This document shows positions 8,047 through 17,146 of a stretch of DNA of 46,721 nucleotides, in pieces; within the stretch, counting starts at the first letter, position 1, and every line of letters begins with the position of its first letter. The stretch covers positions 1-46,721 of the forward strand of contig PXTG01000020.1 of NCBI GenBank assembly GCA_003023365.1, in the 5' to 3' direction. Made by a program: the position numbers and the translations under genes. A model generated the notes under the pieces. It was not told where the DNA came from, ran no database searches, and saw only the letters and a program-made list of their open reading frames with translations. This DNA comes from Bacteroidetes bacterium QH_7_62_13 (GTDB taxonomy: Bacteria > Bacteroidota > Rhodothermia > Rhodothermales > Salinibacteraceae).

Positions 8047-9237
8047 CTACGAGGGGGGAAGGTCCGGCTTCGTGACGTCGGCCGTTTCCGCGCTCTCTTT
8101 GTCCTCGTCGGCAGGGGCCCCGTCGCCGGCGGGGGGCGCCTCCGCTTCGCCGTTGGCGATGGCCTCGTCTTCCTCGTCCCAGTTATCGATCGCCTCCAGG
8201 ACACGGTCCACAATCTGATCCTCGGGGATCGTGTCCACCACCTCACCGTGTTTGAAGAAGTGGGCACGTCCGCGCCCGAGCGAGACCCCGAGGTCGGCGC
8301 CGCTGGCCTCGCCCGGGCCGTTGACGGCACAGCCCATCAGGGCCACGTTCAGGTCCTTATCGAAGCTTTGCTCCGCGACTGCCGCTTCAACTTCCTCGAC
8401 GATGGAGAACAGATCTCCGACGAGCCGGCCACACGTGGGACACGCGATGATGTTGACGCCGGGCCGTCCGATGCCGAGCGAACTGAGGATGCGGTGGCCC
8501 ACCTTCACCTCCTCGACGGGATCGGCGGCGAGGGAGACCCGGATCGTGTCCCCGATGCCGTCGGCCAGCAGGGAGCCGATGCCGATCGAGCTCTTGACCG
8601 TCCCGGTATCGAGGGTGCCGCTCTCCGTTACGCCCAGGTGGAGGGGATACTCGGTCTCCTCGGCTACTTTCCGGTAGGCCTGGATCATCATGTACGGGTC
8701 GGAGTGCTTCACCGAGATGACGATGTCCTCGAAGTCGTTCTTGTGGCACACCTCCACGTGACGCATCGCGCTCTCAAAGAGGGCCTGCGGCTTCGGGTAG
8801 CCGTGCTTGTCGAGAATATCCTCTTCGAGCGACCCGGAGTTGACCCCGATGCGAATCGGAATGCCGGCGTCCTTCGCCGCCTGTAGCACTTCGCGCTCCC
8901 ATTCCGGCTTGCCGATGTTGCCGGGATTGATGCGGACCTTATGAATGCCCGCCTCGATCGCCTTCAACGCGTACTGGTAGTTGAAGTGGATATCGGCCAC
9001 GATGGGGACGGAGGCGCCCTGGACGATGTCGCCGAGGGCGTCGGCGTCCTCCGGGCGCGGGACCGCTACACGCACGATATCGGCACCGGCGTCCGCGAGG
9101 CGCTCGATTTCGTCGAGCGTCGTGTCCACCTCGTGGGTCTTGGTGGTCGTCATTGACTGCACCGAGATCGGGGCGTCCCCTCCAATCTGTACGTCACCGA
9201 CGTGAACGGGGCGCGTCTCGCGGCGGGGGCGTTCCAT
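8047..9237 (-). CDS. ispG: 4-hydroxy-3-methylbut-2-en-1-yl diphosphate synthase
   Basis: This is the [4Fe-4S] enzyme IspG (GcpE) of the non-mevalonate isoprenoid pathway, which converts methylerythritol cyclodiphosphate to HMBPP. The 396-residue protein has the TIM-barrel part first (APISVQSMTTTKT, DIVRVAVP, VADIHFNY, KVRINPGNIG, IRIGVNSGSL). The iron-sulfur ligands follow: CPTCGR near residues 266-269 and MGCAVNGPGE near 301. It is the compact form without the large central insert of plant and chlamydial enzymes. The last 40 or so residues form an acidic Ala/Glu/Asp tail, unusual for the family and consistent with a halophile. It appears monocistronic or precedes the CC-motif gene. Confidence 0.96.
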   Translation of the reverse strand: MERPRRETRPVHVGDVQIGGDAPISVQSMTTTKTHEVDTTLDEIERLADAGADIVRVAVPRPEDADALGDIVQGASVPIVADIHFNYQYALKAIEAGIHKVRINPGNIGKPEWEREVLQAAKDAGIPIRIGVNSGSLEEDILDKHGYPKPQALFESAMRHVEVCHKNDFEDIVISVKHSDPYMMIQAYRKVAEETEYPLHLGVTESGTLDTGTVKSSIGIGSLLADGIGDTIRVSLAADPVEEVKVGHRILSSLGIGRPGVNIIACPTCGRLVGDLFSIVEEVEAAVAEQSFDKDLNVALMGCAVNGPGEASGADLGVSLGRGRAHFFKHGEVVDTIPEDQIVDRVLEAIDNWDEEDEAIANGEAEAPPAGDGAPADEDKESAETADVTKPDLPPS

Positions 9238-9422
9238 GGGCGAAGGCAGGTCTATCCGAAAAACAAAGGATCGAAGGTTCTACGAGCGCACTGAGCACAG
9301 GCTCCAATCAGCGGATTTCCAAACCGAGACCGTCACGGGCACGACCGGTTGTTTTCAACAGGGATTGATACGCGGGGGGGGAGTGAACCAGGCACGAGGG
9401 ACGCCCCCCGAACCGAACTGCT

Positions 9423-9678
9423 TCACGATTCACTCGCCTCGTAGAGCGTTTTCTTCTCTTCGTCGCTGAGGGAGTCGTAGCCGTTCTCGCTGATTTTATC
9501 GAGGATGCGGTCGACTTCGTTCGACCGGGTCGATGGGGAGCCGTCCGAAGAGGAGGCGGGCCGGGGGGGCGAGTCGGACGAGTTGGTGTTGGTCGTTCCG
9601 CCGAAAAGGCCCCTGATCCGGTCCAGCAGGCCCGTGGAACGAACCTGAGGAGCGTCGCGACCGCGAGCGGCGTCCCCC
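9423..9678 (-). pseudogene. out-of-frame C-terminal tail of the upstream rhomboid gene
   Basis: This frame encodes DAARGRDAPQVRSTGLLD, a Ser/Pro/Asn-rich linker, and ends with EVDRILDKISENGYDSLSDE and a short EKKTLYEAS tail. That ending is the usual C-terminus of Bacteroidota rhomboid-like proteins. It is shifted by one base relative to the catalytic part. The two frames meet at a run of five G on the minus strand (9674-9678). Removing one G would give LFGDAARGRD and a single continuous protein. The tail has no start of its own except a TTG at 9680. It is probably a displaced part of the same gene. Confidence 0.75.
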
Positions 9679-10404
9679 AAACAGGGGCGCCATCCACGAC
9701 GGTGCGTTGAGCTCGTCGCGTAGCACTTTGGCGAAGAGAAAGCCCGACAGCGCGCCCCCCCAGTGGGCCGCTACGGCGGTGCCGCTGCTCGAGAGCATCA
9801 GCAGAGCGTCGATGATCAGGAAACCGACCACCACGTACAGCAGACGAACAACTCCGAAGAAAAGGAGGCCAATCTTCTTGTAGGGATAGAGGATGGCCAC
9901 CGTCATGAGTACCCCGAGCACCGACCCTGAGGCCCCGACGACCGGCACCACGCCGCTCCCGGTGATATCGGGGAAGAGCGGTTGAAGGAGGAGACACATG
10001 AGACCGCCGCCTACGCCCGTCACCAGATAGACGGTCCAGAACTGGCGGGACCCGTGCATGCGTTCGAACTCTTTCCCGATCCAGAAGAGCCACAGCATGT
10101 TGAACCCGATGTGGAGAAGCCCCGACAGCCCCCCGCTCGTGTGCATGAAGTTGTAGGTCACGAGCTGCCACGGTTCAAACAGAATATCCGGGAAGACCGG
10201 ATGGAGGGCCAGGTGGTTCATCACGAACCGAAACCCTGCGGGCCACAGGTGCAGGAACTGCGCCACGACGTATACCGCCACGTTGATCGTGACAATTGTA
10301 CGCAGCGCGGATGGCTGGCGGTAGTACCAGGTTCTGAACTGATTCACGGCCGTTCGTTTGACTATTGATCCCCAGCCGACATTCTGGATCGGCGTAGGGC
10401 TCAT
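9496..10404 (-). CDS. rhomboid-family intramembrane serine protease (frameshifted near its C-terminus)
   Basis: A polytopic membrane protein of the rhomboid fold. Catalytic Ser lies in VVGASGSVLG near residue 160 and the His in AAHWGGALSGF near 213. Other landmarks are FMHTSGGLSGLLHIGFNMLWL and the ExxxG-type loop EFERMHGSRQFWTVYL. I set the start at MSPTPIQN (10404); the frame is open to 10446. After LNAPSWMAPLFGG near residue 245 the frame becomes an Arg/Ser-rich sequence unlike any protein, and the expected tail continues in the next frame (9423-9678). The catalytic core is intact, so the truncated product might still cut substrates. A second rhomboid gene lies 215 bp upstream on the same strand. 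Confidence 0.85.
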   Translation of the reverse strand: MSPTPIQNVGWGSIVKRTAVNQFRTWYYRQPSALRTIVTINVAVYVVAQFLHLWPAGFRFVMNHLALHPVFPDILFEPWQLVTYNFMHTSGGLSGLLHIGFNMLWLFWIGKEFERMHGSRQFWTVYLVTGVGGGLMCLLLQPLFPDITGSGVVPVVGASGSVLGVLMTVAILYPYKKIGLLFFGVVRLLYVVVGFLIIDALLMLSSSGTAVAAHWGGALSGFLFAKVLRDELNAPSWMAPLFGGRRSRSRRSSGSFHGPAGPDQGPFRRNDQHQLVRLAPPARLLFGRLPIDPVERSRPHPR

Positions 10405-10619
10405 GGAATGAGAACACACAGGTGTTGTACCATGCAAACCGCCCAAGGTTTACCGATGCCGCCCGCGGTTTTACTCGTAATCAGTAACGGACTGGCGGGG
10501 GAAAAGAGGGGCGCAGCCCGGCGCGCGTGTAGATTCCGATCGGGTTCATCGGGCAGATGCTGACGACCATCCGCGATGAAGAAAGGTGGCCTAGCCCGGT
10601 GCACCAATGCCGGACGGCG

Positions 10620-11366
10620 CTACCACCGCATCGGTCGGCTGGGCTGTACCGGCAGCTTGCCACGCCCGTACTGGATGAGAAGAAATCCGATCACCATTCC
10701 TCCCAGGTGGGCAAAGTTGGCGACGCCGGCGGAGGTACCGGTGACCGCGGAGTATAGCTCAAGCGCCCCAAACCCGAGAACGAGCCACTTGGCCCGGATG
10801 GGAAAGAGAAACCAGAGATAAATGGGTTGATTGGGAAACATCATGCCGAAGGCCAGAAGCACGCCGTATACCCCTCCGGACGCCCCTACCGTGGGCACCG
10901 ATGCCTGGGCCAGTCCTCCCATCGTCTGAATCGTTTGTGCGTCCGGAACGAACAGAAGATGCGTGAGGGCGGCCCCGAGAACGCAGACGAAGTAAAACAC
11001 GCCAAAGCGCTGAGATCCCCATCGGTTTTCAACCTGCACCCCAAACATCCAGAGGGCGAACATATTGAAAAACAGGTGCTTCAGGCTCCCATGCAGGAAA
11101 CTGTAGCTGATCAACTGCCACGGCCAGAAGCCGGGGGAGGCGCCGATTTGACTGGACACGACGAGGGCGCCTTGCTCCGGCCCACCCGGGGGATAGAGCG
11201 CCAGGTAGTTCAGAACGGTGGCCAGGGTAGAGGTCGAGGCGAGAGTTTCCGCTGCCACAAACTGCGCCAGGAAAAACAGTCCGTTGAGAAGTAGAAGGTT
11301 TTTAATCACCGGCGGCATGACCGAGAATCGGGTCGGTGGCCGGTAAGACGTCTGGCGTCGAGGCAT
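10620..11366 (-). CDS. rhomboid-family intramembrane serine protease
   Basis: The 248-residue membrane protein has six or so hydrophobic segments. The catalytic Ser is in TVGASGGVYGVLLAFG near residue 162 and the His in ANFAHLGGMVIGFLL near 219. HGSLKHLFFNMFALWMFG carries the conserved H-x3-N-type helix. The start at 11366 gives MPRRQTSYRPPTRFSVMPPV, a basic N-terminus that stays inside the cell. It has no C-terminal tail of the kind seen in the neighbouring paralogue at 9423-10404. The two are same-strand paralogues, likely an old duplication. Substrates are unknown. It diverges from the phosphatase gene at 11483. Confidence 0.9.
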   Translation of the reverse strand: MPRRQTSYRPPTRFSVMPPVIKNLLLLNGLFFLAQFVAAETLASTSTLATVLNYLALYPPGGPEQGALVVSSQIGASPGFWPWQLISYSFLHGSLKHLFFNMFALWMFGVQVENRWGSQRFGVFYFVCVLGAALTHLLFVPDAQTIQTMGGLAQASVPTVGASGGVYGVLLAFGMMFPNQPIYLWFLFPIRAKWLVLGFGALELYSAVTGTSAGVANFAHLGGMVIGFLLIQYGRGKLPVQPSRPMRW

Positions 11367-11482
11367 ACGTTTCGAAAGTCCGGTCGGGGCCTATGAAAAC
11401 TGGGGGCTTGAGGGTAAGCGCCTCCTACGGATCAAAGCATCGAAGCGTTCAGGAGGAAACGGCTCCCTTGAACGAAGTCCCG

Positions 11483-12268
11483 ATGTGCTCTGCTCGTTTC
11501 CGCTCATTTGATTCTGTGATTCTTTTCATTTCTGACGTGCATTTCGGGCGTGGGGCGACCGCGACTGAGCGTGCGAAAGAGGCAGCCCTGATTAACTGTC
11601 TGGAGGCGCACGCCGATCGAGTGGAGCATCTTTACCTCGTTGGCGACGTGTTCGACGGCTTCATCGAATATCGTCATCTGGTCCCCAAAGGATTCGTTCG
11701 GTTCCAGGCCCTTCTTGCTCGGTGGACGGATCGAGGGACGCCGGTTACGTATCTGTTTGGCAATCATGATCCCTGGCATCGGAACTATTTCCAAGAGGAG
11801 CTCGGCGTGCGCCTCGTGCCCGGGACGTTGACGACGACTCACGCAGGGGTGCACCTTCATCTCGCACATGGGGACGAGCAGGCCTCCACCCACAGCCTGT
11901 ACCGGTGGCTGCGGCCTCTCTTGCGTCATCCGGCTACGATGTTGCTGTACCGGTCCCTCTTGCCGGCGGACCTTGGGCTCGGCCTTGCCCAGCGAATCAG
12001 TCGTCTTCTGCACGATGAGGCCACGGATCCGTCGGTCATCGACGCTCTGCGCGATCATGCCCGTCAGGTTCTTCGGCGTGGCAGGGCCGACGTAGTGGTG
12101 ATGGGACACAGTCACGAGGCAGTCCTCCATAGCTGGACCGACGGCGTATACGTCAACACAGGAAACTGGTACGAACACCGGACCTTCGCTCGTTTGGACC
12201 AGGACGGCATGCGGCTCCAACAGTGGAACGGGACGCGTGCCCTCGACATTGAAGCGGCTGAGGTGTAG
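11483..12268 (+). CDS. UDP-2,3-diacylglucosamine diphosphatase-like metallophosphatase
   Basis: The calcineurin-like phosphoesterase of 261 residues has all five motifs in order: ISDVHFG (D-x-H, near residue 18), LVGDVFDGF (GDxxD, near 54), FGNHDPWHRN (GNHD), HLAHGDE, and VMGHSHEAV (GHxH). This order with HGD and the spacing matches the LpxH family, which cleaves UDP-diacylglucosamine to lipid X in lipid A synthesis at the inner membrane. Bacteroidota often carry more than one such protein, so another substrate is possible. The start at 11483 (MCSARFRSFDSVILFISDVH) was preferred over the open frame from 11336. The penicillin-binding protein gene follows 82 bp downstream on the same strand. 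Confidence 0.87.
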   Translation: MCSARFRSFDSVILFISDVHFGRGATATERAKEAALINCLEAHADRVEHLYLVGDVFDGFIEYRHLVPKGFVRFQALLARWTDRGTPVTYLFGNHDPWHRNYFQEELGVRLVPGTLTTTHAGVHLHLAHGDEQASTHSLYRWLRPLLRHPATMLLYRSLLPADLGLGLAQRISRLLHDEATDPSVIDALRDHARQVLRRGRADVVVMGHSHEAVLHSWTDGVYVNTGNWYEHRTFARLDQDGMRLQQWNGTRALDIEAAEV

Positions 12269-12350
12269 CGCACGGCGGAGCGTGTCGAGACTGGAATTAA
12301 GGGGGCGCCGTTCCCAAATCGCCTCGCTAATAAACTCTTGATTTTGGACC

Positions 12351-14741
12351 ATGTCTGAATGGTCGTATTCGGAAGAAGAGCTCGACGAGTATTTCAGTGA
12401 CCCGTCTGTTCGTGAGGAGGCCGTCTCCGAGGAAGGAGCGCCGGACGATGGACGAGGCGGGGCGGAGCGGGAACGACCCCGCCGAGGCATCCGGGGCTTC
12501 TTTCACAGCCGCATTTCGGATCCGCGGAAGGCCCAGGCGGCCGTGGCGCTCTCGGTTATCACCGGCGTGCTCCTCGTCGGCACAATTACGCTTGGGGTAT
12601 ACATCTGGAGCTTAACCGACGACGTGCCGTCCACGGAACGGCTCGAGAACCCATCGATGCAGTTGGCCACCATCGCCTACACGGCCGACGGGGAAGAGCT
12701 GGCCCGGTACGCGACCCAGAACCGGTCGTGGGCCCCGTACGATAGCATCTCGCAGCACGTCGTCCACGCCCTCGTTGCCACGGAGGATCACCGATTTTAC
12801 CAGCACTGGGGGGTTGACCCACAAGCCATCGTGGCCGCCACGGCCGACATCCTTACCGGCGGTTTTCGGGGAGCGTCCACCGTTACCCAGCAGCTTGCCC
12901 GCAATCTCTACAACGAAGAGGTGGGCCGGGCGGTCTCGATCGAACGCAAACTGAAGGAGATGGTGACGGCCGTAGAGCTGGAGCGGCGCTACACGAAGCG
13001 GGAGATCCTCGAGATGTACCTAAACACGGTCAGCTTCGGGTACAACGCGTACGGCATCGAGGCCGCCGCGCGGACCTACTTCGGGGTGCCCGCAAAAGAA
13101 CTAAATGAGCTGCAGGCGGCGACGCTCGTGGGAATGCTCAGGGCCACGTCCCACTACAATCCGCTGACCAATCCGAACAATGCGAAGCAGCGGCGGAACG
13201 TGGTCCTCCGGCTCATGGAGCGTCACGGATACCTTGACGCGTCCTTCTATCAAAACCACAAGGACGAGCCGGTGAAGGCAGAGTATCAATCTGCTGAACT
13301 CTATAACAGCCTCGCCCCCTACTTTGCCGAGCACGTGCGAAATGTACTTACAGATTGGTCCCGCGACCCGGATCATCCACTCAGCGAATACGACGTATAC
13401 GGGGACGGCCTTCGCGTTTACACAACCATCGACTCGAAGCTGCAGAAGATGGCGCGTTCGGCGGTGAAGGAGCAGGCCTCGGCCCTCCAGAAGGTTGTGG
13501 ACTACGAGTGGAACCGGAAGGATTCGACGGTCTACAGTACCGCTCTCGACGACTACAGGGAGCTTGAGCCAGGGAAGGACTACAAATCCTTCGAGCATTT
13601 CTGGGAGCAGAATCCTGAGGTCTTGGAAGATGCCCTTCGCACGACGGCACGCTACGATACTTTGCGAAAGCAGGGGCTCGACGAAGCCGCGGCGCTTACT
13701 CAGCTTCGCTCGGATTCGTCCCTCGTCGATTCCCTGAAAACCCTCAAGACCCGGCTCAGCGCCGGGCTCGTGGCGCTCGATCCGCGCAACAGCCACGTGA
13801 AGGTGTGGATTGGGGGGCGAAATTTTCGGACGGAAAAATACGATAAGGTTGGAATTGCGCGGCGACAACCCGGTTCTACGTTCAAACCTTTCACCTATAC
13901 GGCCGCCATCGACAACGGATACTCGCCATACGAAAAGCTGAAAGACAGTACCTTCACCTTCAAACTAACCGACGTCAATACGGCCGAGGTAGATTCGGTC
14001 TGGACCCCTCAGAATTACGACGGCACGTCGAGCGGACAGATGCTGACGTTGAGCCAGGGGCTTGCCAACTCCGTCAATACGGTGACGGCCCGACTCGCGC
14101 TCGACATCAATCCAATGACCGTCGCCCAGTATGCTCGCCAAATGGGCATTCGAGAGAGCCCGCTGTCCGCGGTTCCGTCCATTGCCCTCGGGACGAGCAA
14201 CGTGACCCTCCTCGAAATGGCTACCGCGTACAGCACCCTCGCCAACGGGGGGCTTTACAATGAACCGGTGTCGATCACTCGTATCGAAGACCGGTACGGA
14301 AACGTCATCTGGGAGGGGTCCCCGAGCCCGAGTGAAGCGCTCTCGGAGCGAACTGCCTACACGGTGGTCGACATGATGCGGGGGGTAATCGACTACGGCA
14401 CCGGCCAGCGCATCCGCACTCAATTTGAGCTTGGCGGCTACGACCTTGCCGGGAAGACCGGCACGACTCAACGATCGGCCGACACGTGGTTTATGCTCAT
14501 GCATCCGGAATTGGTGAGTGGAGCCTGGATGGGCTTCGACGATCAACGGGTGACCTTTCGCACCAGTTGGTGGGGGCAGGGAGCCCACAGTGCTCTGTTC
14601 CTCGTCGGCGACTTTTACAGTCGAGTTGCCCAGTCCGACTCGGTGTCTCTGTTGTCGAGAAACGCCGCCTTCCCGATGGTCGAAAACTACGGGCCACCCG
14701 AAGACACGACGGGTACCCAGGATGGCGGCCTGGGATGGTAG
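12351..14741 (+). CDS. penicillin-binding protein 1A (bifunctional transglycosylase/transpeptidase)
   Basis: The 796-residue protein polymerises and cross-links peptidoglycan on the periplasmic side. An acidic cytoplasmic N-terminus (about 60 residues, rich in Glu) leads to one membrane helix near 63-84. The GT51 transglycosylase domain has ATEDHRFYQHWGVDP near 142 and GASTVTQQLARNLY, then RYTKREILEMYLNTV. The transpeptidase domain has RQPGSTFKPF (SxxK near 508), SVN near 573 and KTGTT near 702. All catalytic residues are present. Length is typical of class A proteins. It sits 82 bp behind the LpxH-like gene, so two envelope genes are adjacent. Confidence 0.96.
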   Translation: MSEWSYSEEELDEYFSDPSVREEAVSEEGAPDDGRGGAERERPRRGIRGFFHSRISDPRKAQAAVALSVITGVLLVGTITLGVYIWSLTDDVPSTERLENPSMQLATIAYTADGEELARYATQNRSWAPYDSISQHVVHALVATEDHRFYQHWGVDPQAIVAATADILTGGFRGASTVTQQLARNLYNEEVGRAVSIERKLKEMVTAVELERRYTKREILEMYLNTVSFGYNAYGIEAAARTYFGVPAKELNELQAATLVGMLRATSHYNPLTNPNNAKQRRNVVLRLMERHGYLDASFYQNHKDEPVKAEYQSAELYNSLAPYFAEHVRNVLTDWSRDPDHPLSEYDVYGDGLRVYTTIDSKLQKMARSAVKEQASALQKVVDYEWNRKDSTVYSTALDDYRELEPGKDYKSFEHFWEQNPEVLEDALRTTARYDTLRKQGLDEAAALTQLRSDSSLVDSLKTLKTRLSAGLVALDPRNSHVKVWIGGRNFRTEKYDKVGIARRQPGSTFKPFTYTAAIDNGYSPYEKLKDSTFTFKLTDVNTAEVDSVWTPQNYDGTSSGQMLTLSQGLANSVNTVTARLALDINPMTVAQYARQMGIRESPLSAVPSIALGTSNVTLLEMATAYSTLANGGLYNEPVSITRIEDRYGNVIWEGSPSPSEALSERTAYTVVDMMRGVIDYGTGQRIRTQFELGGYDLAGKTGTTQRSADTWFMLMHPELVSGAWMGFDDQRVTFRTSWWGQGAHSALFLVGDFYSRVAQSDSVSLLSRNAAFPMVENYGPPEDTTGTQDGGLGW

Positions 14742-14901
14742 ACAATTTGGAGGGCGTTCACGAGACAGACGAGGGGCCCACACCGTTTCCTTCCGTCAGC
14801 TCGGCTGAGACGGAACTGGCAGGGCGACAGGTGCGACCCGCATCTGTTCGTAGGGGCATTCTGGTGTCCCCGCCGCAATCTCGGATTCAATCCCCACTCC
14901 T

Positions 14902-16194
14902 GTGAAGCTACTGCACACGGCTGATATTCATCTCGGCGCAAAGACGTACGGGCGCCGCGACCCGGATACGGGACTCAACACGCGCCTGCTTGACGTGCGC
15001 CAGTCGTTTGAGGCCCTGGTTCAGCGAGCCCTGGAGGCCGAGATCGACGCATTCGTTTTTTCTGGGGACGCCTACCATACGGCGGATCCAACCCCTACGC
15101 AGCAGAAGATTTTTGCGGAGTGCCTTCAGCCTCTCGCTGACGCGGACATTCCGCTTATCCTCATCGTCGGCAATCACGATCACCCGGTGACGTACGGACG
15201 GGCTTCGTCCCTCGATATTTTCGAATACGTGGACGGCGACGTATACTGCTACCGCAAGCCAGCCTCCTCGGTCCAAGTCATCGATACAAAAAGTGGACCG
15301 CTTCAGCTCATTCCCCTTCCGTGGCCCATCCGCAGTCAGATTGTGACGAAGGAAGAGTATCGTTCAATGACGCCGGAGGAGTTGCGTCAATTCATTGAGG
15401 AGAAATACGTCAACTACGTCCAGCGTCGGGTGGACGATGTGAAGAACGAGGTCGTTGTCGAGCGGGCCAACGGCGTGGAGCACCAGTTGTCGACGGACGT
15501 ACCGACAGTCCTGGCCGGGCACGTGACCCTGCAGGGGGCGGAGCTGGCCGGGTCGGAGCGCACCACCCTCATCGCGTCTGAGCCAAAGTTCACGGTGGGC
15601 CAGCTCGCCGTTCCCCCCATCGACTACGTGGCGCTCGGGCATGTGCATCACGCTCAGGACCGCAACCCTGATGGTCACCCGCCGGTCGTCTACTCGGGCA
15701 GTATTGAGCGGGTAACGTTCAATGAGCGCGACGAGAAAAAAGGGTTCTACCTCGTAGACATTGAGCCGGACGCCGATCCACGGACCACAATCACATTCGA
15801 GGAAACGCCGGCTCGTCCCTTCGTGGCCTTGCAGGTTGACGCCCGAGACGCGGAAGAACCGACAGGGCACATTCTTCAGGCCATTGAGTCCGCCACGGTA
15901 GCCGACGCCATCGTCCGCGTGCGCTACCACGTCGAGGAAGAGCAGATTCCGCTCGTTGAGCAGGGACGCATCCGGGAGGCCCTTTCGGACGCCGACACCA
16001 TCGCCGCCATCGAACGCACCGTCGACCCCACCGGGCGAAAACGACGAACCGTCGTGACTCGGGAGTCGGACCTCGAAGACGCCGTGCGCCAGTACGTGCG
16101 CCAGCACGAAGAACTTGAGGGCATTGAGGACGACCTTGTGGAAGCGGCTCTGGAACTGGAGGCGGAGAGGGAGGCCGAGCGTCGGGAGACGTAG
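14902..16194 (+). CDS. sbcD: SbcD/Mre11-like DNA exonuclease
   Basis: The metallophosphoesterase of 430 residues starts at a GTG (14902): MKLLHTADIHLGAKTYG. Motifs in order are TADIHLG, FSGDAYHTADPTP, IVGNHDHPVTYG, LAGHVTLQGA and ALGHVHHAQ, followed by YSGSIERVTFNE, which is characteristic of SbcD/Mre11. The C-terminal 130 residues are acidic and helical and would hold the SbcC/Rad50 contact region. SbcD normally works with the SbcC ATPase to cut DNA hairpins and broken ends. No sbcC lies on either side within the window, so the partner must be elsewhere. The gene starts 160 bp after the PBP1A stop. Confidence 0.92.
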   Translation: MKLLHTADIHLGAKTYGRRDPDTGLNTRLLDVRQSFEALVQRALEAEIDAFVFSGDAYHTADPTPTQQKIFAECLQPLADADIPLILIVGNHDHPVTYGRASSLDIFEYVDGDVYCYRKPASSVQVIDTKSGPLQLIPLPWPIRSQIVTKEEYRSMTPEELRQFIEEKYVNYVQRRVDDVKNEVVVERANGVEHQLSTDVPTVLAGHVTLQGAELAGSERTTLIASEPKFTVGQLAVPPIDYVALGHVHHAQDRNPDGHPPVVYSGSIERVTFNERDEKKGFYLVDIEPDADPRTTITFEETPARPFVALQVDARDAEEPTGHILQAIESATVADAIVRVRYHVEEEQIPLVEQGRIREALSDADTIAAIERTVDPTGRKRRTVVTRESDLEDAVRQYVRQHEELEGIEDDLVEAALELEAEREAERRET

Positions 16195-16567
16195 CAGACG
16201 CCGGAAGAAGGGTAGGGTGAGTGTTCGAGGGCGTGTGAGAATTCCAAACCCCCTAGCTCCGTCAAGGCTTGCACACGTGACTGCGGGGCTGGCCCTCGAG
16301 GCGGTTGCATGTCCGCTAATCCCCACCCATTTTGTATGAGTCCTTACCTAATATCCGCTATTCGTAAAGCACAGATCGTACGGAGCAACGAATCTGTTTT
16401 GGGTATCGAGACCGTTCGGATACACATCCGAGGTTCTGCCTCGTTCTGCCAAGCAGAGGACTGATGCGTAGCTGCTTACGGTTGGGGGGCTTGCGTCCGA
16501 TCGTCGGCGCTTCTTGAGACAGATTCTTCCCCGGACATCTGGTTTCACCATCATCGAACATAGACCC
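16195..16567. other. 373-bp intergenic region
   Basis: No supported gene. The stretch separates sbcD from the acidic hypothetical gene on the same strand and should contain the latter's promoter. A small hairpin, TCTGC-caa-GCAGA, lies near 16445-16458. Nothing else stands out. Confidence 0.45.
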
Positions 16568-17107
16568 GTGGATATCGAGAACGAAACCGTAGTTATCCCG
16601 CGTAAGGAAAATACGACCAAGAGCGAGGACCCGATCGAAGTGTGGCCTCTCGTTGAGGCGGCGCTCGACACGATCGATGCCGATCCGACGACGCGACAGG
16701 CGGCGGAAGCGGCCATGGAAGTGAGTGACGGCTGTGCCACCCTGGCCAACTTCCTCGCGAGCCAGGAGGACGAGGTCCCCAAGATGGACTTCCGCTTCAA
16801 GGTGCCTCTCCTGGTGCGGGCCGCCAAGCTTGCTCGTGAAGATAACGGGGCCGAGAGCATCTACGACCCGGAAGAAGGGGTCCTCTTCTTTGAGACCGAT
16901 GACCACCAGTTCGCCTTTCCCGTCCATGAGGACTGGACGGTTGATTGGGAGAGCGTCGCCGACCGGACGCAAGACGGATATTCCTGGGATGGCGTCGAGA
17001 AAGAGGTCTGGGCCCTCGACTGGCTTATGGCCTACCTCGACGTTCCCTCCGACGACTACATGGTCGACGGCGAAGACGACGACGATCAGTACTACAGCCG
17101 CATCTGA
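16568..17107 (+). CDS. acidic hypothetical protein
   Basis: I do not recognise this protein. From a GTG at 16568 it has 179 residues (VDIENETVVIPRKENTTKSE); a TTG at 16514 would add 18 residues. It is strongly acidic and ends in a run of Asp residues (VDGEDDDDQYYSRI). The middle is protein-like (IEVWPLVEAALDTIDADP, KMDFRFKVPLLVRAAKLARE, GVLFFETDDHQFAFPVHEDW). No membrane helix or signal peptide is present, so it is probably cytoplasmic. Its Asp/Glu content is among the highest in the window, as expected for a salt-in halophile. It converges on the MBL-fold gene, with 39 bp between stops. Confidence 0.7.
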   Translation: MDIENETVVIPRKENTTKSEDPIEVWPLVEAALDTIDADPTTRQAAEAAMEVSDGCATLANFLASQEDEVPKMDFRFKVPLLVRAAKLAREDNGAESIYDPEEGVLFFETDDHQFAFPVHEDWTVDWESVADRTQDGYSWDGVEKEVWALDWLMAYLDVPSDDYMVDGEDDDDQYYSRI

Positions 17108-17146
17108 CGGCGTTCTGGACGGGAGCGGGATGTACGGACCGACGGC

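Noticed and set aside
8960-9240. Open frames opposite ispG and other core genes
   Set aside because: They are antisense shadows of clear genes, common in GC-rich DNA.
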